12,076 nt of DNA from Bacteroidales bacterium. GTDB taxonomy: Bacteria; Bacteroidota; Bacteroidia; Bacteroidales; UBA7960. This document shows positions 1 to 7,438 of the stretch, in pieces. The stretch spans positions 1 through 12,076 of the forward strand of contig SLNU01000278.1 of NCBI GenBank assembly GCA_007132865.1, in the 5' to 3' direction. The position numbers and the translations under genes are program-made. How positions within the stretch are numbered: position 1 is the first letter of the stretch; each line of letters opens with the position of its first letter. The notes below the pieces were generated by a model. The model was given only the letters and a program-made list of their open reading frames with translations, made no database searches and was not told the DNA's origin.

Positions 1-788
1 ATTGCGAACGCCAGCCGCTATTTGACGGAATTCCCCCGGAACCGCTCCTGAAGAACCTCAGGGAATTCTCGGAGGTCATCGCCCTGGCAGGGAATATAGA
101 CTGCGGACTGGCGGTGGATGGGGATGCAGACCGCATTGCCCTGTTCGACCACCAGGGCAATTACATAGACTCCCACCATGTCATTCTGCTGTTGATCCAC
201 TACCTGCACCATTATAAGAAATTGACCGGGAAGGTAGCTACCGGGTTCAGCTCCACGGTCAAGATCAAAAAACTTTGCGAGATATACGGCCTGCCCCTTG
301 AGATCGTGAAGATCGGGTTCAAGCATATCAGCGGACTGATGCTGACGGAGAACATTCTGGTGGGCGGGGAAGAGTCGGGCGGCATTGCGGTCACCGGACA
401 TATCCCCGAGCGGGACGGGATCTACAATGGGATTCTTCTCTGGGAAGCAATGGTCAAAACAAAGAAAACAATTCAAGAACTCATAGGGGAAATCTATGAC
501 CTGACCGGCCCCTTTGCCTTTGAACGCTCAGACCTGAAAATTGCGCAGGAAGACAAGGACCGCATTGTGCAAAACTGCGAAAACGGGGTTTACAAGCAGT
601 TTGGTAAATGGAAGGTAATCAGGACCGAAACCCTGGATGGGTTCAAGTACTATTTCAGCGACATGCAGTGGCTGATGATCCGGCCTTCGGGTACGGAACC
701 TGTGTTACGGACCTATGCCGAAGGACTTGACAAGGAAGAAGCCAAAGAGATCCTGCAGACAGCCTATGCCACCATCATGTCAAAATAA
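1..788 (+). CDS. Phosphoglucomutase/phosphomannomutase, C-terminal part (5' end outside window)
   Basis: The reading frame is open from base 3 and ends at TAA 786-788, so the window holds about 261 C-terminal residues of an alpha-D-phosphohexomutase, roughly half of the usual 460-580. These cytosolic enzymes interconvert sugar 1- and 6-phosphates through a phosphoserine and Mg2+. Visible motifs in order: the metal-binding loop DGDADR (codons at 117-134), the sugar-binding loop GGEESGG (about 361-381), and the phosphate-binding loop RPSGTEPVLRTYAEG near the C-terminus (about 682-725). The active-site serine lies upstream of the window. The GEESGG form of the sugar loop fits glucose/mannose-type mutases better than glucosamine mutase (GlmM usually has GEQSGH), but the exact substrate cannot be fixed from this part. 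Only 7 bases separate it from the next gene, so the two are probably co-transcribed. Confidence 0.93.
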   Translation, partial: CERQPLFDGIPPEPLLKNLREFSEVIALAGNIDCGLAVDGDADRIALFDHQGNYIDSHHVILLLIHYLHHYKKLTGKVATGFSSTVKIKKLCEIYGLPLEIVKIGFKHISGLMLTENILVGGEESGGIAVTGHIPERDGIYNGILLWEAMVKTKKTIQELIGEIYDLTGPFAFERSDLKIAQEDKDRIVQNCENGVYKQFGKWKVIRTETLDGFKYYFSDMQWLMIRPSGTEPVLRTYAEGLDKEEAKEILQTAYATIMSK

Positions 789-795
789 TTTTCGG

Positions 796-1995
796 ATGCG
801 TTTTACTGCCCTCCTGTTCTGTTTTCTGGTTCCTGCCCTGCTGCAATCCGTCCGGTCACACGGTTTCTCCCTGCAGCAGGATGTCCGGTCACACGGTTTC
901 CCCCTGCCGCAGGATATCCGAACACACTGTTTCTCCCTGCAGCAGGATATCCGGTCACACGGGTTCCCCCTGCCGCAGGATATCCGGCCGGCCGGGCAGC
1001 AAACATCCGATGATAAGAAAAAAGCATCCACCGAAAAGGAACTATCCGCCGCAAAGGAAACACCCAGCGCAATGGAAACAACCGACGCAAACATGGGTGA
1101 TTCACTCCATGATGCCCCCCCTCCACTTAACAGAAGGGCGATCCGGACAGTCGCAGGCATTCAAGTTGCAGGGTATACTGCAGCCCTTATCGCCCTAAAC
1201 CATGCATGGTACAAGGACCATCCGCGGACCTCCCTGCACTTTTACAACGACATGGCGGACTGGAAGCAGATGGACAAACTGGGGCACCTGACCACCACCT
1301 ACCACCTGAGTCGGGTAGGGGCGGAAAGTTTCCGGCTGAGCGGCATGGACCGGAAGCGGTCGGCCTGGCTGGGATCGGCAAGCGGACTGGGTTTCATGAC
1401 CGTGATCGAGATTATGGACGGGCTTTCTGAAGAATGGGGGTTCTCGGTGGCGGACCAGGCAGCAAATATGCTTGGGCCCGCTATTTTTGTGGGACAGGAA
1501 TACCTGTGGCAGGAGCAGCGCCTGACATGGAAGTTCTCCTTCCAGAAAACTGAATTGTCTGCTTACCGACCGGAGTTGCTCGGGTCGAGCCTGGCAGAGA
1601 ACATAATCAAAGACTATAATGGCATGTCGTTCTGGGCGTCCTTTAACCCGGGATCATTTTTAACAGCGTCCGGGTCCGGCTCCGGCTCCGATTCCGGGCC
1701 TGATTCCGGCCACTGGGAATGGCTGCCCACCTGGCTGAATATCGCGATTGGATACGGGGCATACGGAATGCTGGGGGGGAGCGAAAACCCCACCCACCAC
1801 GAAGGTGTGCCCCTGCCGCATTTCGAACGCCACCGGAGGTGGTTGCTTTCCCCCGATATCGACCTAACCCGAATCCCCACACAAAGTCAATTCCTGAAAA
1901 CCCTTTTCCATGCCCTGAACTTTATGAAAGTCCCGGCCCCGGCAATCGAATACAACAGCCAGCACGGCTGGCAATTCCACCTCATATATTTCTAA
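796..1995 (+). CDS. DUF2279 family exported protein with N-terminal 11-residue tandem repeats
   Basis: This 399-residue protein starts at ATG 796, chosen because it gives a signal peptide (hydrophobic residues about 4-16); longer in-frame starts run into the mutase gene. After the signal come four 11-residue repeats (about residues 19-62), a Lys/Glu-rich linker (about 70-100), then a DUF2279 domain (about 112-340). Conserved-looking blocks include DKLGH (about 160-164), a WLG...IEIMDGLSEEWGFS stretch (about 201-227) and DQAANMLGP (about 230-238). These match the Bacteroidota DUF2279 family as I remember it; its function is unknown and membrane or periplasmic location is presumed. A GSGSGSDSGPDSG linker (about 292-305) interrupts the C-terminal part. 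There is no convincing lipobox. The gene follows the mutase by 7 bases with no Shine-Dalgarno site, so it is probably in its operon. The repeats and the Gly-Ser linker are not expected of the family and look like local expansions. Confidence 0.85.
   Translation: MRFTALLFCFLVPALLQSVRSHGFSLQQDVRSHGFPLPQDIRTHCFSLQQDIRSHGFPLPQDIRPAGQQTSDDKKKASTEKELSAAKETPSAMETTDANMGDSLHDAPPPLNRRAIRTVAGIQVAGYTAALIALNHAWYKDHPRTSLHFYNDMADWKQMDKLGHLTTTYHLSRVGAESFRLSGMDRKRSAWLGSASGLGFMTVIEIMDGLSEEWGFSVADQAANMLGPAIFVGQEYLWQEQRLTWKFSFQKTELSAYRPELLGSSLAENIIKDYNGMSFWASFNPGSFLTASGSGSGSDSGPDSGHWEWLPTWLNIAIGYGAYGMLGGSENPTHHEGVPLPHFERHRRWLLSPDIDLTRIPTQSQFLKTLFHALNFMKVPAPAIEYNSQHGWQFHLIYF
850..981 (+). repeat. Four tandem 33-bp coding repeats in A-B-A-B order
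   Basis: Four contiguous 33-bp units (850-882, 883-915, 916-948, 949-981) encode VRSHGFSLQQD, VRSHGFPLPQD, IRTHCFSLQQD and IRSHGFPLPQD, and a fifth unit begins with two codons (982-987). Units 1 and 3 share the SLQQ form, units 2 and 4 the PLPQ form, so the last duplication was probably of a 66-bp double unit. Unit 2 differs from unit 4 at 2 of 33 bases and unit 1 from unit 3 at 4 of 33. The repeats are in frame and lie where the mature N-terminus of the DUF2279 protein would begin. Confidence 0.95.
1666..1710 (+). repeat. Short TCCGGC-type low-complexity tract encoding a Gly-Ser/Asp linker
   Basis: An irregular run of TCCGGC, TCCGGG and TCCGAT-like hexamers encodes alternating Ser and Gly with some Asp (residues about 291-305 of the DUF2279 protein). 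It probably arose by slippage and inserts a flexible linker before the C-terminal hydrophobic WLPTWLNIAIGYGAYG segment. It is the second of three repeat tracts in or beside this gene. Confidence 0.75.
1985..1992 (+). promoter_or_regulatory. Possible -7 element (TATATTTC) at the edge of the heptamer array
   Basis: TATATTTC matches the Bacteroidota -7 consensus TAnnTTTG at all but the last base and lies in the final codons of the DUF2279 gene. If used, transcription would start near the first heptamers, so the whole array would be the untranslated leader of the M14 peptidase mRNA. I see no clear -33 TTTG at a suitable distance, so this is weak. Confidence 0.2.
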
Positions 1996-2217
1996 TGTCC
2001 AATAGCCAATGTCCAATAGCCAATACCCAATGTCCAATAGCCAATACCCAATGTCCAATAGCCAATACCCAATGTCCAATAGCCAACACCCAATGTCCAA
2101 CAGCCAACAGCCAATGTCCAACAGCCAACACCCAATGTCCAACAGCCAACACCCAATGTCCAATGTCCAACACCCAATATCCAATAACCAATAACCAACA
2201 CCCAACACCCAACAACC
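1996..2217 (+). repeat. Array of 31 heptamers with invariant CCAA core, filling the intergenic gap
   Basis: From the base after the DUF2279 stop codon to 2212 the sequence divides into exactly 31 heptamers of the form NNNCCAA with no insertion, deletion or core change; CAACC (2213-2217) then leads into the next start codon. The variable triplets are TGT x10, CAC x6, TAG x5, CAG x4, TAC x3, TAA x2 and TAT x1. Many units group into 21-bp triplets (TGT-TAG-TAC early, TGT-CAG-CAC later), so variants change along the array as expected from successive duplications. The plus strand has 81 C but only 19 G in 217 bases, so its RNA should be nearly unstructured. Because 3 x 7 bases equals 7 codons, every frame reads a 7-residue peptide repeat, which produces spurious open frames on both strands. 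There are no spacers, so it is not a CRISPR array. Function unknown. Confidence 0.97.
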
Positions 2218-4833
2218 ATGACTAAACTGATTCTAACCGCCCTGGTCCTGTTCCTTCCCTTTGCCTTTGGAACGACTGCAGTCGGACAAACACTTACCCA
2301 TCCGACGGAATATTTCGGATTTGAGCCCGGTGCCGACCGGAAGCTTTTCACCTATGATGCCCTGATGTCTTACCTGAAGACACTGGAAGGGGAAACCGAC
2401 CAGATGCGTCTGATTCAAATCGGGGAGTCCGAATTGGGAAGACCCATGTATATGGCATTCATTTCCTCTGCGGAGAACATCAGCCGGCTGGAAGAACTCC
2501 GTGAGATCAACAGGCGACTGGCCCTTGATCCCGACATCCCGGATGGGGAGCGCAGGCAACTCATCGAACAGGGAAGGGTATTCATCCTGGCCACCCTGTC
2601 GATGCATTCCACGGAAGTCGGACCATCACAGGCGGCCCCCTTGATGGCCTATAACCTGATCACGGGGTCGGAGCCGGGCATGGAGGACTACCTGAAGGAT
2701 GTGGTATATATGATGAACCCAAGCCACAACCCCGACGGAATGGATATGATCGTGGAGCATTACAACAAATACCTTGGCACCCCATTCGAAGGCAGCTCCC
2801 TTCCCGGTTTATACCACAAGTATGTCGGGCACAACATCAACAGGGATTTCATCACACTGACACAAAAGGAGAACCAGGCCATTGCCGATGCCTACAACCT
2901 CGAGTGGTACCCGCATGTGCTCGTGGAGAAGCACCAGATGGGGGCCGCAGGGGTGCGGTATTTTGTACCGCCCAACCATGACCCCATCGCCCAGAACATC
3001 GACGAGAACCTGTGGAGCTGGACCTGGGTGTTTGGCTCGAACATGGCCAGGGACATGACGGCAAAGGGACTCACGGGGATCAGCCAGAACTACCTTTTTG
3101 ATAATTACTGGCCGGGTTCCACCGAGACCTCTGCCTGGAAAAACGTAATAAGCCTGCTTACAGAAGCCGCCAGTGTGCAGCTGGCTACCCCAGTATACAT
3201 TGAACCGGGCGAGTTGTCCGTGGCAGGGAAAGGGATTACCGAGTACAAGAAGGGCATCAACTTCGTGGCCCCCTGGCCCGGGGGCTGGTGGACCCTGGGC
3301 GACATCGTCGACTACGAGCTGGAGTCACTTTATTCAATGATCAAGACCGGCTCCCTCTTCAGAAGGGACATACTGACCTTCCGAAACAACCTGTGCCGGC
3401 GGGAGGTCGAAAAAGGCCTCACAGAAGCTCCGTTCCACTATATCATCCCGCAGCAGCAGCACGACAAGGGAGAGGCACTGCGCCTGCTTCAGCTAATGCA
3501 AAGGCATGGGGTGGATGTATACCGGCTGGAACGGGACATGCTACTGGAAGGAAGGCAGTTCCGTTCGGGGGACTTTGTGATTCCGATGGGCCAGGCATAC
3601 CGACCGTTCATCAAGGAAGTCATGGAGACCCAGGAATACCCTGTCAGGAGGTATACCCCCGGGGGGGAAATGATCCGGCCCTATGACATCACCAGCTGGT
3701 CGCTGCCGCTTCACCGGGGGGTACATAGTGTGGAACTCAGCCAGCCGGCCCCGGAGGTTTACGAGTCAGCCCAAAAACTGACGCCCGAAAGCCTGGAGAT
3801 GGCCATCCTACCACCTGAACAAGGATACTGGATACTGGATGCCAGGCGCAACGAAAGCTTTCACTTTGCCTTTGCCGCATTGGGCAAAGGCCTGAACGTA
3901 TACCGACTGCAGGAGGATCTGGGAGTTGGCACACATGAAGCGCCGGCAGGAAGCTTCCTGGTGGAGGTCACCAACCGCAACCTCACGGCATTGCGCGAGA
4001 TTGCCACGGTGCTGATGGCAGAGGGCTTGGCAATGGCGGAGCGGCCGGATGTGGCTTTTTCTCCGGTCAGAATGCCCCGAATCCTGCTTTGTGAAACAAA
4101 TTTCCATGACATGGACGCCGGATGGACGCGCTGGCTGTTCGACACCTATGACATTCCCTATGAGGTGATGGTCCCGGGCGACTTTCCTGCTGCCGACCTC
4201 AACCGCAGGTTCGATGTAATTGTTTTCCCTGACGCCCCGAAAAATCAGATCATGCAGGGACGCATGGAAAGAGGCGGACAGGTGTTTATCCCCTTTTACA
4301 AGCCAGATTACATCAAGGGCATGGGCAGCGAAGGGTGGCAAAAGGTGCTGCAATTCATTGAACAGGGAGGAAAGGTTTTATCCTGGGGACGCTCGGTAGA
4401 TCTGTTCACCGGACTGATGGAACCCGGACAGGGCGGGCAGCCATACAATCTGCCGATAAACAATGCGGCGGCCAGCATGGAGCGGCAGGGGCTGTATTCC
4501 CCGGGCTCACTGCTCAGGATACAACTGTTGCAGGACCATCCCCTGAGTATCGGACTACCCAGGGAGATAGGGGTGTTCCACCGTTCCAACCCGGTGCTGT
4601 CGACTTCCATCCCTGTATTCGATATGGACCGCCGGGTGATTGGCATGTTCCCGGAAGGAAAGATTTTGCTGAGCGGTTACGCTGAAAAGGAGGAGCTGCT
4701 GGAAAGAGGACCGGCCATGGTTTGGGTCAAAAAGGGAGCGGGGCAGATCATACTTTACTCCTTCGTACCCAACTTCAGGGGCTCCACACCCGTAAGTAAT
4801 AAGCTGATATTCAACGCCTTACTGCTTGACTAG
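2218..4833 (+). CDS. Secreted M14-family zinc carboxypeptidase with C-terminal amidotransferase-like domain
   Basis: This 871-residue protein has a signal peptide (hydrophobic residues about 4-22, likely cleaved near AVGQ) and an M14 peptidase domain over about residues 40-340. Candidate zinc ligands are H130 and E133 (HSTE) and H239 (EKHQMG); N208-R209 in NINRDF fits the substrate-carboxylate site, and E316 in LLTEAAS fits the catalytic glutamate. NPDG (171-174) is also typical. After a middle region (about 350-600) comes a segment (about 610-871) resembling the class I glutamine amidotransferase-like domain of large Bacteroidota M14 proteins, ending in a GQIILYSFVPNFRGST motif; I see no clear Cys-His-Glu triad, so it is probably non-catalytic. 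It should cleave peptides in the periplasm or outside the cell. ATG 2218 is preceded by the heptamer array and has no Shine-Dalgarno site. Its stop is one base from the convergent rimO stop. Confidence 0.92.
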   Translation: MTKLILTALVLFLPFAFGTTAVGQTLTHPTEYFGFEPGADRKLFTYDALMSYLKTLEGETDQMRLIQIGESELGRPMYMAFISSAENISRLEELREINRRLALDPDIPDGERRQLIEQGRVFILATLSMHSTEVGPSQAAPLMAYNLITGSEPGMEDYLKDVVYMMNPSHNPDGMDMIVEHYNKYLGTPFEGSSLPGLYHKYVGHNINRDFITLTQKENQAIADAYNLEWYPHVLVEKHQMGAAGVRYFVPPNHDPIAQNIDENLWSWTWVFGSNMARDMTAKGLTGISQNYLFDNYWPGSTETSAWKNVISLLTEAASVQLATPVYIEPGELSVAGKGITEYKKGINFVAPWPGGWWTLGDIVDYELESLYSMIKTGSLFRRDILTFRNNLCRREVEKGLTEAPFHYIIPQQQHDKGEALRLLQLMQRHGVDVYRLERDMLLEGRQFRSGDFVIPMGQAYRPFIKEVMETQEYPVRRYTPGGEMIRPYDITSWSLPLHRGVHSVELSQPAPEVYESAQKLTPESLEMAILPPEQGYWILDARRNESFHFAFAALGKGLNVYRLQEDLGVGTHEAPAGSFLVEVTNRNLTALREIATVLMAEGLAMAERPDVAFSPVRMPRILLCETNFHDMDAGWTRWLFDTYDIPYEVMVPGDFPAADLNRRFDVIVFPDAPKNQIMQGRMERGGQVFIPFYKPDYIKGMGSEGWQKVLQFIEQGGKVLSWGRSVDLFTGLMEPGQGGQPYNLPINNAAASMERQGLYSPGSLLRIQLLQDHPLSIGLPREIGVFHRSNPVLSTSIPVFDMDRRVIGMFPEGKILLSGYAEKEELLERGPAMVWVKKGAGQIILYSFVPNFRGSTPVSNKLIFNALLLD

Positions 4834-4834
4834 A

Positions 4835-6151
4835 TTAATTACCTGATTGGTAAGGCCGGGAATCCGGGGCCTGGCGTGCGAAAAGTTCAAACTCCCCGGC
4901 CCCGGTGATTTCTGCCTGAACAAAGTCCCCGGGAGCCATGCCCGCGGACTTCTCCAGGTAAACCTCGTTGTCTACCCCGGGTGAGTCAAAGGCGGTGCGC
5001 CCGATAAAGTAATCGGGGCCTTCTTCGTCAATCAGCACAGTCATTACCTGTCCGACTCTGGATGCATTGATCTCCATGGAGATTTCCTGCTGTACGGCCA
5101 TCAGTTTCGCCGCACGCTTTTCCTTAAGCTTTTCCGGAATAGGGTCACCCAGAGAGAATGCGCTTGTGCCCTCCTCGGGCGAATAAGTGAATACCCCCAG
5201 GCGTTCAAACCTGGCCTCGCGCACAAAGTCAAGCAACTCGTTGAAAGCCTCACGGGTCTCACCCGGAAAGCCGACCAGCATGGTGGTCCGCAATGCAATA
5301 CCGGGAACCTCCTGCCTCAGTTTCCGGATCAGTTCCAGTGTGGCAGACCGGCCATGTCCACGCCGCATGGACATCAATACCTGGTCATTGATGTGCTGCA
5401 GGGGGATGTCCAGGTAGCGGCATACCCTGGGGTTGCCGGCCATGACGGGGATTACTTCCACAGGGAAGTTAGTCGGATAGGCATAGTGCAGGCGTATCCA
5501 TTCGATACCCGGAATCTCTGACAATGCTTCCACCAGCGGGGCAAGCAGCGACTTGCGCTCCAGGTCGTATCCATAACTGCTCAGGTCCTGTGCAATCAGA
5601 ATTATTTCCTTTACCCCCCGGGCAGCCAGCTGCCTGGCTTCTGCGAGCAGCTCAGCCGGCGGAATGCTGAGGTGTTTTCCCCGGATCAACGGGATGGCGC
5701 AGAAAGCACAACTCCTGTCACAACCTTCTGAAACCTTCAGATAGGCGTAATGCGACGGGGTTGTCAACATGCGTGCAGTGTCCTTGCGAACGTATTTTTC
5801 CTTCAGGTGGGCAAACAAGGCATCCGTATCGAAGACCCCGAACCAGGCATCCACCTCGGGTACTTCTTTCTTCAGTTCCTCACGGTACCTTTGGGAAAGG
5901 CAGCCGGTGATCAGCAGCTCCTGCACCTCCCCGCGTTTCCGGGCCTCCACAAAGGCCAGAATGGTATCGATGCTTTCCTGCTTGGCATCCCGGATAAAGC
6001 CGCAGGTATTGACGATCACAATGTCCGCAGCCTGATCCGCATCATGCATCAGCTCAAAATGGTCGTGCGACAATTGCCCCAGAATTTTTTCGGAGTCCAC
6101 CAGGTTCTTTGAACAACCCAGCGTGATCAGGTTTATGGATTTTTTTTTCAT
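4835..6151 (-). CDS. rimO: Ribosomal protein S12 methylthiotransferase RimO
   Basis: This 438-residue radical SAM enzyme adds a methylthio group to the conserved aspartate of ribosomal protein S12. All three domains are visible. The N-terminal UPF0004 domain has its auxiliary [4Fe-4S] cysteines C13 (LGCSKN), C50 (VNTCGF) and C84 (ITGCLS). The radical SAM core has CDRSCAFC with C144, C148 and C151. A C-terminal TRAM domain (about 370-438) binds the substrate. The LGCSKNLVDSE opening separates RimO from MiaB, and the length is normal. ATG is at 6151-6149. The gene lies 44 bases downstream of ftsY on the same strand, an arrangement common in Bacteroidota, so the two are probably one transcript. 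Its 3' end meets the M14 gene with a single base between stop codons, leaving no room for a terminator between the genes. Confidence 0.97.
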   Translation of the reverse strand: MKKKSINLITLGCSKNLVDSEKILGQLSHDHFELMHDADQAADIVIVNTCGFIRDAKQESIDTILAFVEARKRGEVQELLITGCLSQRYREELKKEVPEVDAWFGVFDTDALFAHLKEKYVRKDTARMLTTPSHYAYLKVSEGCDRSCAFCAIPLIRGKHLSIPPAELLAEARQLAARGVKEIILIAQDLSSYGYDLERKSLLAPLVEALSEIPGIEWIRLHYAYPTNFPVEVIPVMAGNPRVCRYLDIPLQHINDQVLMSMRRGHGRSATLELIRKLRQEVPGIALRTTMLVGFPGETREAFNELLDFVREARFERLGVFTYSPEEGTSAFSLGDPIPEKLKEKRAAKLMAVQQEISMEINASRVGQVMTVLIDEEGPDYFIGRTAFDSPGVDNEVYLEKSAGMAPGDFVQAEITGAGEFELFARQAPDSRPYQSGN

Positions 6152-6195
6152 GAAATTTTTGTCGGATGGAGGGCTTGCCCTGCCGGATCCAGAGA

Positions 6196-7143
6196 TCAGG
6201 AAAACAGGGTTTCCACAAAGGCTTCCCGGTCGAAAAGCTGCAAATCGCCAATGCCTTCGCCAACGCCGATGTATTTTACGGGCACCTTGAGCTGATCACT
6301 GACACCGATCACGACCCCTCCTTTGGCAGTTCCGTCCAGTTTTGTAATGGCCAGGGCATTGACTTCGGTGGCCGCAGTGAATTGCCGGGCCTGCTCGAAG
6401 GCATTCTGCCCGGTAGACCCGTCCAGTATCAGCAGAATCTCATGGGGGGCATCCGGGATCACTTTCTGCATCACCCGTTTGATCTTGGACAGCTCATTCA
6501 TCAGGTTCACCTTGTTGTGCAACCTGCCTGCCGTATCCAGAATGGCCACGTCCACCTGATTGGCAACCGCATAGCGCATGGTCTCATAGGCCACGGCTGC
6601 GGGATCTGCACCCATTCCCTTTGACACGACAGGGACCCCGGCCCGTTCAGACCAGATCAGCAGCTGGTCGACCGCCGCCGCACGAAAGGTATCGGAGGCA
6701 CCCAGCACGACCTTCTTCCCGGCCAACCTGAATTTGTAAGCCAGCTTGCCAATGGTGGTGGTCTTGCCCACCCCGTTCACGCCTACGACCATAATCACAT
6801 AGGGTCCGCCGGAAGTGGCGGCCACCTGTCCGTAATCCTGGTTCACGTTCTCTTCCAGCAGGGCGATTATCTCTTCCTTCAGGATCCTGTCCAGCTCGCC
6901 GGCACCCATGTATTTGTCACGTGCCACCCGCTCTTCAATGCGCTCAATGATGCGCAGGGTGGTGGCCACACCCACATCCGAACTGATCAGCACCTCTTCC
7001 AAATCATCCAGGACCGCATCATCCACACGGGATTTTCCGGCCACAGCCTTGGAAAGCTTGGAAAAAATGGATGTACGTGTCTTGGACAAACCCTTGTCCA
7101 GGTCTTCCTTTTTATCCCGGGAAAAAAAATCAAAAAGGCCCAT
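6196..7143 (-). CDS. ftsY: Signal recognition particle receptor FtsY
   Basis: This 315-residue SRP GTPase docks ribosome-nascent chain-SRP complexes at the inner membrane so that membrane and exported proteins reach the Sec translocon. An N domain (about 20-105) precedes the G domain. Visible motifs are the P-loop GVNGVGKT (121-128), [11 protein letters not shown] (151-161, SRP-GTPase-specific insertion box start), DTAGR (203-207), and [10 protein letters not shown] (267-276). The protein lacks the long acidic A domain of E. coli FtsY, as is usual in Bacteroidota, and keeps a short amphipathic N-terminus ([12 protein letters not shown]) that could contact the membrane. ATG is at 7143-7141 with no Shine-Dalgarno site. 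A strong hairpin with a T tract lies about 60-100 bases upstream in the same direction, so ftsY may be transcribed separately from rpmG-DUF4295 or by read-through. Confidence 0.98.
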   Translation of the reverse strand: MGLFDFFSRDKKEDLDKGLSKTRTSIFSKLSKAVAGKSRVDDAVLDDLEEVLISSDVGVATTLRIIERIEERVARDKYMGAGELDRILKEEIIALLEENVNQDYGQVAATSGGPYVIMVVGVNGVGKTTTIGKLAYKFRLAGKKVVLGASDTFRAAAVDQLLIWSERAGVPVVSKGMGADPAAVAYETMRYAVANQVDVAILDTAGRLHNKVNLMNELSKIKRVMQKVIPDAPHEILLILDGSTGQNAFEQARQFTAATEVNALAITKLDGTAKGGVVIGVSDQLKVPVKYIGVGEGIGDLQLFDREAFVETLFS

Positions 7144-7204
7144 GATCGGTGGCGTTGGTCGGGGTTAAATTAACGGAATGCATCTTGTGCAGGCCCTGTC
7201 GGGC

Positions 7205-7242
7205 AAAAAAAAAGACCTGACCCGGTGCCTGGGACAGATCTT
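7205..7242 (-). terminator. Intrinsic terminator or attenuator after DUF4295, before ftsY
   Basis: Read on the minus strand, AAGATCTG (7242-7235) pairs with CAGGTCTT (7219-7212) with one U-G wobble. Inside, after a T-T mismatch, CCC pairs with GGG around a 7-base loop. The stem runs directly into nine T residues (7213-7205), giving a complete rho-independent terminator shape. It lies 26 bases beyond the DUF4295 stop and about 60 bases before the ftsY start, inside what is often treated as one operon. Confidence 0.8.
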
Positions 7243-7267
7243 GCAGCGGGCAATGGAAAAGTGAAAC

Positions 7268-7426
7268 TTACTTTTTCTCCGCAAAAAAATCCTTTACCTT
7301 ATCCGAAGCGATGATGTCTTCGTCAAAGGTGTAAGCGCCTGATTTCTCAGACTTCTTCATCCTGATTACCTTAGCAAAACCTTTTCCGGTGTCTGTCTTG
7401 AGGGTTGCAACTACTTTCTTTGCCAT
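7268..7426 (-). CDS. DUF4295 family small basic protein
   Basis: This 52-residue protein is shorter than usual gene-calling limits but is convincing: it starts MAKKVVATLKTDTGKGF, continues with a Lys-rich middle (KVIRMKKSEKSG) and ends VKDFFAEKK. It matches the DUF4295 family that follows rpmG in Bacteroidota genomes. The function is not established; its size, basic charge and place beside a ribosomal protein gene suggest a ribosome-associated role, which is inference. ATG is at 7426-7424, 12 bases after the rpmG stop, so translation is probably from the rpmG transcript. The stop TAA (7270-7268) is followed by the intrinsic terminator at 7242-7205. Confidence 0.9.
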   Translation of the reverse strand: MAKKVVATLKTDTGKGFAKVIRMKKSEKSGAYTFDEDIIASDKVKDFFAEKK

Positions 7427-7438
7427 AATATGGGGAGA

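Noticed and set aside
1996..2217. CRISPR array
   Set aside because: Units are contiguous heptamers without spacers and there are no cas genes.
1864..2351. Long open frames on both strands across the heptamer array, encoding repetitive Trp/Leu/Ile/Gly or Ser/Asn/Gln/Pro peptides
   Set aside because: A 7-base unit repeats every 21 bases in each frame, so most frames stay open by construction; none has supporting start context apart from the stop-start-linked frame reported as a finding.
3808..4353. 181-codon open frame on the minus strand inside the M14 gene
   Set aside because: It is antisense to a well-supported coding region, has no recognisable domain, and its composition follows from the opposite strand.
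7144..7204. Separate ftsY promoter between the terminator and ftsY
   Set aside because: The best candidate, TAATTTAA, misses two consensus positions and has no -33 element at a suitable distance.
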